From a virus, in IMG/VR virus record IMGVR_UViG_3300025674_000052, positions 1 to 55,417 of that record: a stretch of DNA of 55,417 bases; one strand, 5' to 3'. Position numbers and translations under genes: made by a program. This document shows positions 38,562 to 46,600 of this stretch, piece by piece. The notes under the pieces are model-generated. The model worked only from the letters and a program-made list of their open reading frames with translations, had not been told where the DNA came from and did no database searches. Numbering within the stretch: the first letter of the stretch is position 1; each line of letters begins with the position of its first letter.

Positions 38562-39551
38562 ATGCAGAAGCAACAGCACACCCCCTCCACCGTCATGGTC
38601 TCCGACGAAGACGGCTCGCAGCACCGCTGCCTCAACGGAAACGTCCTCGCGGACATCTTCGCCAACTCGCCCGTCTACCGTCGCGAGACCCCTCCCGAGA
38701 CCATCGCGCCTGACCTCAGCCGGATTGGCTACGAGGCCAACGGCGAGCGCATCGTGCGCGTCTTCGGGGACTACGAGTCGGCCTTGGCTCGCATGGAGGA
38801 CATCTGGGGCACCCGCGACCAAGACACCCTCAAGGGCTTGCTGGCTGACCGCTACAAGCCCGTGCTCGGCGCAACGAAGGCTGCGGAGGCGCTCTTCGAT
38901 CGCGTGCAGCGCGAGGTCCCCATCGAGACCCTGCGCTCGCAGATGGAGGCGTCCGTCTGCGGCGGCTCTCCTCGCATCGGCGCGTACCTCGCCAACGAGC
39001 CACTCTCGATGAACCGCTTCGTCAGCCAGCTCAACGAGCAGGGCGCGATCCGAGTCTTCTACGATCTGAGCACCTCCGCCTCGACGGCGTCAGACACCGT
39101 GCTCGGTCGCGGCGTTGCCGCCCTGGCCTTGGTCACCTGCCTCCAGCAGGTCCGCCCGGTGGAGCTGTGGATCACGACCAGCGGCACCGCTCGGAGCGCC
39201 TCAGGCGGCCAGTGCCACACCCTCTTCGGCCTCCGCCTCAGCACAGCACCGCTCGACCTGTCGGTTGCGTCTCGCGCCCTAGCGGACTACCGGATGCGGA
39301 ACTTCCTCTACCGGGGCGAGATGCGGATGATCGGCGCTGGGTTGCACGAGCCGAGCCGCCTCGCATGGTCCCCGATCCCTTACGCTGTCAAGTGTGGCGC
39401 GACCCCGAACGACATCGTGATCGGGCCACACAAGGAGGGCGAGAAGAACAGCGTCTCCCCGACGCACTCGCCGGTGGACTGGATCAAACGGGAACTTGAA
39501 CTGTGGCTGACGAACAGCGGGAACAGCGCGGCGATGGCCTCGCTCGGGTGA
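38562..39551 (+). CDS. Partner protein of the CobS-like ATPase (possible VWA-like fold)
   Basis: 329 aa from ATG 38562 (ATG 38595 possible). Unlike typical enzymes it lacks an obvious active site. The segment AIRVFYDLSTSASTASDTV, then GRGVAALALVTCLQQV and VELWITTSG (about 165-210), resembles phage proteins (DUF7192-like, from memory) found near CobS-like ATPases, and has the strand-helix-strand pattern of a VWA core. It would act as substrate adaptor for the ATPase. It has its own promoter behind the ATPase terminator, so the two can be produced in different amounts. Family identity is moderately certain; the VWA fold is inference. Confidence 0.6.
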   Translation: MQKQQHTPSTVMVSDEDGSQHRCLNGNVLADIFANSPVYRRETPPETIAPDLSRIGYEANGERIVRVFGDYESALARMEDIWGTRDQDTLKGLLADRYKPVLGATKAAEALFDRVQREVPIETLRSQMEASVCGGSPRIGAYLANEPLSMNRFVSQLNEQGAIRVFYDLSTSASTASDTVLGRGVAALALVTCLQQVRPVELWITTSGTARSASGGQCHTLFGLRLSTAPLDLSVASRALADYRMRNFLYRGEMRMIGAGLHEPSRLAWSPIPYAVKCGATPNDIVIGPHKEGEKNSVSPTHSPVDWIKRELELWLTNSGNSAAMASLG

Positions 39552-39793
39552 GCGCGGAATGGCAAGCCCAGCTCCTCCGGCACGCGCTCGAACACGCGGC
39601 GGAGGGGCTGGCTCACATTCAGGAGGCGTCTGCTGCGCTCCAGGCGGCGTTGGACGGCTCGCCGGGCTCAGCGGTCGCGGAAGCGCCCGGATCGCCTGAG
39701 GGCGAACCCAGGGCGCTTCTGCGGATAGGCGACGTCGAGCTTGTCGACGGCGACGAGGGCGTGGAGCTTCGCCCGGCTACTCCGGCACGGTGA
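39548..39793 (+). CDS. Small acidic protein after the ATPase partner
   Basis: 81 aa from GTG 39548, which overlaps the preceding stop as GTGA; ATG 39503 would add 15 residues. The first ~40 residues form a helix (WQAQLLRHALEHAAEGLAHI); the rest is Pro/Gly/Glu-rich with a short ALLRIGDVELVDGDEG strand pair. Its 3' end overlaps the convergent lipoprotein gene by 17 bp. No family recognised. Confidence 0.5.
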   Translation: MSAEWQAQLLRHALEHAAEGLAHIQEASAALQAALDGSPGSAVAEAPGSPEGEPRALLRIGDVELVDGDEGVELRPATPAR

Positions 39794-40031
39794 CCGGGGC
39801 GCTCGGGTCGTCTGCCACGATGGCTCGAAGGAGGGCGCTCTCGCCCCTCCAGGTCTCGTACTCGACGGCGTTCATGTCGTTATGCTGAACGGCAAGATCC
39901 AGAAGCTCGTCGAACTTGCCGGTGACGGCTTCCACGCTGGGGGCGATGGCGTCTCGGCGGATCATCCCCTTCCCGCCAGGGCAGGCGGTCAGAAGGAGGC
40001 ACGCGGCTGCTGCGGTGAGGGCTCGTCTCAT
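39777..40031 (-). CDS. Small lipoprotein, candidate spanin-type lysis protein
   Basis: 84 aa. Signal peptide 1-17 with lipobox LLTAC (Cys17), then a charged helical segment (VEAVTGKFDELLDLAVQHND). Last gene of the leftward late operon, coupled by ATGA to a holin-like gene. Small lipoproteins next to holins are often outer-membrane spanin subunits (Rz1-like), though these are usually Pro-rich and this one is not. Role inferred from position. Confidence 0.6.
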   Translation of the reverse strand: MRRALTAAAACLLLTACPGGKGMIRRDAIAPSVEAVTGKFDELLDLAVQHNDMNAVEYETWRGESALLRAIVADDPSAPVTVPE

Positions 40032-40240
40032 TTCTTCCTCGGGGCCTTCTTGGCCGGCTCGGGCTTCTCCTGCGTGACGGCTCGGTAGCCGAGCACGCCG
40101 ACCACGGCGGCGATGATGGTGCCGCCGGCGGTCTGGGTCGTGACGTCTTCGGCCTTGCCGCCCATGACGAGGAGCACTGCTCCAGTCACGAGGGCGGCGA
40201 TGGACAGGCCGTAGCGTTGCTTGGGGCTGAGGTCACTCAT
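40028..40240 (-). CDS. Holin-like small membrane protein
   Basis: 70 aa from ATG 40240, overlapping the esterase stop by 8 bp; a longer upstream start inside that gene is rejected. Two predicted membrane helices (about 8-24 and 36-54) separated by a short charged turn (GKAEDVTTQ), and a Lys-rich C-terminus (EPAKKAPRKK). Size, two spans and basic tail match class II holins. Between a carbohydrate esterase and a lipoprotein in the lysis region. Confidence 0.6.
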   Translation of the reverse strand: MSDLSPKQRYGLSIAALVTGAVLLVMGGKAEDVTTQTAGGTIIAAVVGVLGYRAVTQEKPEPAKKAPRKK

Positions 40241-41222
40241 CGGTGTCAATCGGCACGACTGCCGTGCGTACGTCTGCGGTGGCCTGGATCGGCTGGCTGC
40301 CAGTTCTCTGGCGTGCGGCATACAACGCCTCTCCCACGCGGAGCATCGCCTCAGCGGTGTAGTGGGCGTCGTCCGTCTTCAGGGTGAAGTCGTTACCGTC
40401 AATGACCTGCGCTGGGTTGGGCGTGATTTGCAGGAATCGGTCGTACTGGTCTCGGACGTCGCGGATGTCCTGAAGCCCAGTCGTGGCATTGACCTGCGCG
40501 TTGATGATGTATTGCACCGGCGGCTTCACGCCGACAAACGGGAGGCTGCCTCGCGGCACGGAAAGATAGAACTCCGTGGCGGCGACCATGTCCTGGAGGC
40601 CCCCAGCGACCATGAACCGAGTCTTCTGCGAGGCGAAAGCTCCTGGCACTGCAACAGTGCCAGGGTCGTAGGCGGCGGTCTCGTCTCCGAGGTAGTAGAA
40701 CCCGTCGTACAGGATCCGGTCGATGCTTGGGTCGTCCTGAAGGTTCTGGATCGCCTCGGTCATGTATCCCTCCGCGAAGATTTGCCACAGCGGAGTGTCG
40801 GAGACGTTCTCGCTGCCTGGGTGGATCGCGCTGTTCGGGCTCACCTCCGTCGCGGTGTCGAGAGGGCATCGCATCGTGCTGAACGCGAACTGGATGATGT
40901 AGACGTTCTTGGGCGCGGAGACCGGCTGGCCTTTGGCTGCGGGCGAATAGAACCGCTCGTAATACTTCCTGCCGATGGCGTAAGGCGGAGCCATCCCGGT
41001 GGCCTGGAAGTTCCGCGTGCTCGTCATGTCCTCCCAGTCGTAGCTGCCGTTGAGGTTGCCCTTGTTGCCGCTGTTGTACCGCCCCCACATCTTGATGTTG
41101 GGCAAGGTCGCCGGCGTCAGCGTGTCGCTGACAACCAGATCGTTGTCGGTCTGCCACCCCGCCATGTTGGAGGAGCCGACGCACATGATGACCAGCGCGT
41201 CTCGGTCGGTGTATTGGGTCAT
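40233..41222 (-). CDS. SGNH/SASA-type carbohydrate esterase
   Basis: 329 aa. N-terminal GSSNMAG (residues 16-22) carries the Ser of the SGNH block I as in sialate O-acetylesterase-like (SASA) proteins (usual form GQSNMxG). DDAHYTAEAM near 284 supplies the Asp-x-x-His of block V, followed by LRVGEALY. A full-length hydrolase lies between. It probably removes O-acetyl groups from a host polysaccharide. No signal peptide. Located between tail-fibre and holin-like genes: it could be a virion deacetylase or take part in lysis. Confidence 0.8.
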   Translation of the reverse strand: MTQYTDRDALVIMCVGSSNMAGWQTDNDLVVSDTLTPATLPNIKMWGRYNSGNKGNLNGSYDWEDMTSTRNFQATGMAPPYAIGRKYYERFYSPAAKGQPVSAPKNVYIIQFAFSTMRCPLDTATEVSPNSAIHPGSENVSDTPLWQIFAEGYMTEAIQNLQDDPSIDRILYDGFYYLGDETAAYDPGTVAVPGAFASQKTRFMVAGGLQDMVAATEFYLSVPRGSLPFVGVKPPVQYIINAQVNATTGLQDIRDVRDQYDRFLQITPNPAQVIDGNDFTLKTDDAHYTAEAMLRVGEALYAARQRTGSQPIQATADVRTAVVPIDTDE

Positions 41223-41223
41223 G

Positions 41224-41574
41224 TCAGGGTGCGGCGATCGTTGCGCCTTTGGTCATGAGGGTCGTGATGATCCGCAGGCTGACTCCTGCGGCCTTGCTGA
41301 CGACGGCGTAGAACGTGTCCCACGCGGCGTCGTTGGCGCGGATGCGTTGCAGCTCCGCGAGCAGTCGCGCCTGTCGCCCGGCGCTCGCGAGGATGTCTTC
41401 GTTTCCTGTCTGGTGAGCGTAGATCACCTGCGCGGCGAGCCTGTTCGCGAAGAGGTTGAGGTCCTGCTGGCCCACCTCCAGGAACTCTCTCGCGGCCTCG
41501 CGGATGAGAGTCTCAATCTCCCCGAGGACGTCTCCGCCCTCCATGAGGTTCGCGATATCAGAGGTGTCGGTCAT
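41224..41574 (-). CDS. Unknown helical protein before the lysis genes
   Basis: 116 aa, helical nearly throughout with an acidic first half and a weakly hydrophobic C-terminal stretch (VVSKAAGVSLRIITTLMTKGA). ATGA overlap with the upstream membrane protein, one base to the esterase gene. No convincing transmembrane span. Function unknown; neighbouring lysis-type genes suggest a link. Confidence 0.55.
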   Translation of the reverse strand: MTDTSDIANLMEGGDVLGEIETLIREAAREFLEVGQQDLNLFANRLAAQVIYAHQTGNEDILASAGRQARLLAELQRIRANDAAWDTFYAVVSKAAGVSLRIITTLMTKGATIAAP

Positions 41575-41942
41575 TTCGTGAAGAAGGTGATGATGGCAAT
41601 GACGAGCGCCGTGATCGAGCTGAGCACGGCTGGGATCATGGCTGCGCGGAAGGTCGCCGTCAGCCTTCGCCGCTCGGCGCTGGATGCTTTCTGGTCCTGC
41701 ACGAAGGTCTCAATCATCATGGTGAGCTGCGGCACCGCCTGCGAGAGCGGAGGCTGCTGCCCTCGACCGGTCAGCACGATCTCATCGAGCACCTGCACCG
41801 TGTCGGCAACGTGCTTGATCTCGACCTTGATCTCGGCCATGTCAAGCGAAACGGCCTTCAGCGTCTCGCTGTCTTTGTCGAGTTGCCTGGACAGACTCTT
41901 AATGAGGGCCGCCAGCTCGTCGTGGGTCATTTCAGGCATCAC
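41571..41942 (-). CDS. Coiled-coil membrane protein, hemolysin XhlA/holin-like
   Basis: About 122 aa from ATG 41939 or GTG 41942. N-terminal coiled coil (LIKSLSRQLDKDSETLKAV, IKVEIKHVADTVQVLDEIV; about 8-55), a soluble middle, and a C-terminal hydrophobic helix (about 100-119) followed by a Lys end. This resembles XhlA-like phage proteins that accompany holins. It starts inside the stop of the fibre gene. Assignment is by topology and position. Confidence 0.55.
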   Translation of the reverse strand: MMPEMTHDELAALIKSLSRQLDKDSETLKAVSLDMAEIKVEIKHVADTVQVLDEIVLTGRGQQPPLSQAVPQLTMMIETFVQDQKASSAERRRLTATFRAAMIPAVLSSITALVIAIITFFTK

Positions 41943-43210
41943 GAGTACGTCAGGGCCTGCACTGCCGCAAGCGTCGTGGGGAGGTTGCTGGTCTGCACCG
42001 CTGTCTGGGCCATGCCCGCCGACCCGGCGCGTGTCGCCTTCCAGTTACCGTTGGCACCGTAGACGGTGTAGACGTAGCCGTTGGTAGCGTCGAAGAACTG
42101 GTTCTGCGGGAGGACGTTGCGCCCCTGGTGCTTGATGGAATCCTCGAAGTCGGCGCTGCCGCTCGGCGTGATCGTCCAGTTCGTCGTGCCCTGATTCACG
42201 CCACTAAGATCGCCGTAGTATTCGCCGCCAAGGCAGGTCACCAGCGGACCCTGCGAAAGGCTCATCCGCGTACCGAAGTAGCTGATGTTCGATACCCCGA
42301 CGCGATTGCCTGTATCCGACGATTGCGGCGTCATGGTCAACTCGATGTCGGTCACGTAGTTGCCGCCAAGCTGCACGGACCAACTGTTGATGTACGTCTG
42401 GTTCTGCGGGCTTGAGCTGTGCTCCTTACGCACCGTGCGGGTCGTCCAGTTGCCATTCCGGTCCTTCGTGCGAGCGGTCATGGCGGTCGGCGTCCATGCG
42501 GAATAGAACGAGACCAGCACCCATCCCTGCGCGTAGGTGAAGCCGTTGCTGCTCGTCAGCCCGTTCGTTGTGAAGTTGATGTTCAACACAGCGTCTGGGT
42601 CGCCCGCGTTCGCCATCGTCACGGCGGACCAGACTTGGTTGAACATCGCGTTCTTCGAGTTTTCCGACAGCGTGCTGCCATTTAGCGTGCAGTGCAGTTC
42701 GCTGGACCTGCCGAGGAAGCGGCAGTTGTAGAACGTGTTGAGCGGCTTTCGTGGGAAGCCGAAGTAGGCCCCGCTGATCGTCTGCCCAGTCCAGGGCTTC
42801 AGCGGTTCCTGCGCCCCCTCGTTGTACAGGAACTTTGCTTCAAGACTGGGTTCCAACTTTGCGGTGGTCACGTTGCCGGTCGCAATCTTGTCTGCCGTCA
42901 CTGCGCCAGTGTCGATCTTGATGGAACTTATCGAGTAGCTGCCGATCTTGTCCTGGGTGACGGCACCACTGGCGAGCTTGGCTGTCGTAATCGCACCGTC
43001 GCTTACGGTCGTGGTGCCAGAAGGCCCCTGTGGCCCCTGAGGCCCTTGCGGACCCTGCGGACCCTGCGGACCCGTACCAGCGGACGCGAACTCAAGGGAG
43101 CCGTCTGCTCCCGCACGCAAGAACAGGCCGTCGTTCAAGGCGCTGGCGTCAGGCATCCCGGTGCGGCGCTTCATGCGCTGCAGGGCATCTCTGCTAGGGT
43201 TCGTCGCCAT
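41939..43210 (-). CDS. Tail fibre with collagen-like repeat
   Basis: 423 aa. Residues ~47-63 contain six Gly-x-y units (repeated GPQ), a short collagen-like triple helix that trimerises fibres. Next come repeats of the AITTAKLASG / AVTADKIATG type (about 66-115), common in phage fibre shafts. The rest is a beta-rich head (to 423) with many aromatic and polar residues, probably the receptor-contacting part. Follows the small virion protein gene after the I-J fusion. The tip is probably receptor-binding. Confidence 0.8.
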   Translation of the reverse strand: MATNPSRDALQRMKRRTGMPDASALNDGLFLRAGADGSLEFASAGTGPQGPQGPQGPQGPQGPSGTTTVSDGAITTAKLASGAVTQDKIGSYSISSIKIDTGAVTADKIATGNVTTAKLEPSLEAKFLYNEGAQEPLKPWTGQTISGAYFGFPRKPLNTFYNCRFLGRSSELHCTLNGSTLSENSKNAMFNQVWSAVTMANAGDPDAVLNINFTTNGLTSSNGFTYAQGWVLVSFYSAWTPTAMTARTKDRNGNWTTRTVRKEHSSSPQNQTYINSWSVQLGGNYVTDIELTMTPQSSDTGNRVGVSNISYFGTRMSLSQGPLVTCLGGEYYGDLSGVNQGTTNWTITPSGSADFEDSIKHQGRNVLPQNQFFDATNGYVYTVYGANGNWKATRAGSAGMAQTAVQTSNLPTTLAAVQALTYS

Positions 43211-43629
43211 CAGTAGATTGAGGTCCCCCTTGTCCGAACAACGTAGCCCGTGATTTTGAGGCGGCCTACATCTGCGGCGTCGACGTAGCCGGTGATCGTC
43301 GTGGTGTTGCTGCCCCGCAGGCGGAAGGAGTCCCCTTGTAGCACCCAGAGGCTGTCATGCTGCGGGATGATGACATCCGTGGTTACGCTGTCGATGGCGG
43401 AGGTGCTCGTGTCGTCGGATGGGTTTAGGACAAGGCTGAGCGTGACGTTATGGGCGCTCGCGTTGTGGACCTGCACCCAGACCGAATCAACGTGCCCGGC
43501 GGTCACATGATGAATCGGCGTGACGTCTGCCGCGTTGGTGTAGTCGGCATCCACGCTGATCGCCCCTCCACTGCTCGCGGCGCTTAGGTGATCTCGGCGG
43601 CTGTCTTGTTCGTTGAGCTGGATCGGCAT
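43210..43629 (-). CDS. Small beta-rich virion protein
   Basis: 139 aa, nearly all beta-strand, with Thr/Ser/Val/Asp-rich composition. It lies between the I-J-like tail-tip gene and the collagen-like fibre, with start and stop codons shared with both neighbours. This suggests a small tail-tip or fibre-attachment domain. No family recognised. Confidence 0.55.
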   Translation of the reverse strand: MPIQLNEQDSRRDHLSAASSGGAISVDADYTNAADVTPIHHVTAGHVDSVWVQVHNASAHNVTLSLVLNPSDDTSTSAIDSVTTDVIIPQHDSLWVLQGDSFRLRGSNTTTITGYVDAADVGRLKITGYVVRTRGTSIY

Positions 43630-46600
43630 CAGAAAAGCTCGTTGCGGCTGTGCAGCTCGGTCGGGCCTTGCTCGACGTTGCTCCGCCTTGGGACGATGAT
43701 GTTTGTGTGGAACCGTTTGATCCGCACGTTGTAGGTGTCGTTGGGCCGCGTTGCGATGAGCCTCATCCTGACCATCACAGCCGTGTAGACCCCGCAGGTG
43801 AACGGCTGCCAGTCAGACCAGCCCGATGCCGTGCCGTCCACGTTCGTGCGGATCTGAACCTTGAGCGTGCAGTTCGCTGGGTCGTCCGCCGCCACCTCAG
43901 TCGGGCCTTCAAAGCTCCACCGCTGAAGATCCAGCGAGTCGAGCGGCAACGCCGTTCCTCCGATAGTCCTTGGGTGGACCTGCTCAGCCTCAGCGGCAGC
44001 AGTCACGAGGAGGCGGCGAGGGGCCTGGGCGCTCGTGTCCACGATCGTCGTGTTGTCCCAGCGCGTGATGTAGGTCCCGACGAGCCCGCTGCCGGTGAAC
44101 TCCAGTTCGCCGTCCGCGTTCTGCGTCAGGGCACCCGACACTGCCGGGCCGTCAACGTCAGGGAAGCCTGGGTACCACGAACCGGCGGAGTAGGTCTCCC
44201 AGGTCGCGGTGCCACCCATCGCGAAGTTCACGCTGTCGTAGGCGGCTGCGAGGACCGAGAGGCTCGGGTCCACTGTGGCCTCTGCTGAGAACGTGTCGCT
44301 CCGGGCCTTGCTCCGGGCGTGGAGCCGGCCAACGCTGGCGTCCGACACAGGGACGAACAGGTCCGGCGTGATCGCGGTCAGCTGCCCCTCGCGGGTCTCG
44401 GCTACACGTTGCCCGAGGACCCATCCACCTCGTCGGGTCTCAATCGTCAGCACTCGACGCCGCTCAGGACCATCATTGCTCGGGATGTAGGCCGCCGTGT
44501 AGGTTGCCAGCAGGTCCTCCGCCTCGGCTGTCAGCGAGGCCGGTGCCTCGGGCCGGAACGACAGCCCCTTGATCCGGTGGACCGCCCGAGTGCCTGACTG
44601 AGGAGGCTGCGCCGGGAAGGCCGCTGTAATGGGCACCACGCTCGTTTCAATGAGCTGCCCGACCAGGGCTCCAGGCAGGACGCAGGATGCCGTAGAGGAG
44701 AGCCCAGAGACCTCTGAGCCCAGTGTCCAGCCGCCTTGCGCTGAACCGGCGCTCTCGAACACTCGCCAGAACACGCGGCACCCCGTCTGGGTCGCTGCCG
44801 TCGTAGGGCTGTTCGTCCACGTCACGCTGAGCTGGAGCTGGAAGTTGCCGGGCGTCGGCTCCGTGTTGTTGTCCGTGGCGCTGGAGGCCAGCGGCGAAGT
44901 TGGCTGAAGGTTCGGCGCTGGCTTCTGGTCAGGGAGCTGCCGGATCGCTCCTCCGGGCGTGTCCTCGATGGCGTCATCCGCGAACACGCCCTCGTTGTAT
45001 TCGACCCACTCAAAGTCGGCGCTCATGTCGCGCTTCCGGCTAATACCGCTGACCTCCACGATCAGCTCCTCAGCGGAGGAGGCCACAATGTACGCGGAGC
45101 CTCGGACGGCGATCGTGTTCAGCGTGTTGCTCGTGAACAGCGTGCTGCCCGCCTCGTAGGTGCCGGGCGGCGTCAGGGTCGTATCGAGGCTCGCGGAGAC
45201 GCTGTTGCCACGGAAGTCCTGCACGAACAGGGTGTAGTTCGTCGCAGCCTCAATTGTGACAGGCCGGTCGATGATGGCTCCCTTCGTCGGGATCGGGATC
45301 GCGCCGTACTCGCCCTGCGTGGCGTTGGCGAAGCTGAACCTCGCTGAGCCTGAGGCTCCGCCCGCCCTCGGGTAGATCCGCAAGGTGACCGAGGCCGTCT
45401 TCTCGCGGCCATCTGGGGCCTTGACGAAGAACGATGCGGAGAGGTATCGGTTGAAGCCGCCGAGGTCTTGGATGGAGCCTCGCGTCGGCTGGTCGAACGA
45501 GTCGTCGGCGGAGGCAGTGACTGCGCTGAGGTCAAAGGTCACCCCCGTCGTCGCCCGGTCGGTCACCAGCTCAATGCGCGGCGATGCGTTGAGGATCTGC
45601 TCGGCGCAAACGGTGACGCTCACCCACCCGTCGCTCTTGTCGGAGAAGCCGATCGCCTGCTCAACGTAGCCGGTGCCGTCGATTGTATCGGCGGTGCTGC
45701 CCCCGAACGGGTCCGCGCCCGTGTTCGCCGTCACCGTCACCGAGGAGGCGGTCCAGGAGCCGCCTGTGAAGTCTTGACGGTCCTGAAGGGCTTCGGGCTC
45801 GGATGGAGCGGCGGACGCAGCACAGCGGCCTGACGCGCCCCTGGGAAGGACCTCGCTCGACACGCGCAGGAGGTCGCCCACCTGATACGGCAGCGCGTCC
45901 ATCGCGGCGCTGAACTTGCCGCTCCTCTTCTGGAGCTGGTTAGTTAGCAGGATGTAGTTCCCGTGGCGCTCCGCCTGCCCTGCATCGGTGACCCCAAACA
46001 GTTGGCTGTTCTCCTGCCGGATGAACGTCTGGTTCGTGACGGAGTCCAGCTCCTCGCTCTGCACCTGCACGGGGACGGGCTCGAATCCCTGCTGAGCGTC
46101 AAGAATGTTCAGCGTGAGGGCGTTCGGGCGGGTCTTGGCGCTGCTGAAGTCGATCTCGAAGCTGCCCTCGATCATGTTGCTCGCCGTCAGCACACCGATG
46201 GGCGTCCTGGGCCGCGAGAATCGCACGCTAAGGCTGCTGCCGACAGGCACCGGTGCCGCTCGGCCCACCGCGCAAATCTCCAGCAGGGCGTCCCACGCGG
46301 ATCCTGTCCGGTCGAACACGCCGTTGAACTCGAACCGACGCTGGCCGCCCTCCACTGAGGCACCGTTGAGATCGGTGGGAGTCAGAACGTCTGCCCCGAG
46401 GCGCTGCCCGCTGGTCCACGGATCCGGCTCCGTCAGCCGGTCCCAGTAGCACTTGATGGTCCACACGCCGTCGAGTAGCTGGGCCTCGATGATCTCGTAT
46501 CCAGCCCCCGTGCCGCTGTTGATGTCGTTGCTGACGCCCGGCGTCGTCGCCGTAGGAAACCCAGCGAGTCGAAGGAAGTAGCCCGCCTTCCATGTGTCAG

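Noticed and set aside
39777-40031. Confident Rz1-type spanin assignment
   Set aside because: The lipobox and position fit, but the protein is not Pro-rich and no partner inner-membrane spanin with a long coiled coil is clearly adjacent, so only a candidate role is given.
42990-43085. Short tandem repeats resembling a CRISPR or satellite
   Set aside because: They are in-frame GPQ codon repeats of a collagen-like fibre segment; no spacers and no cas genes.
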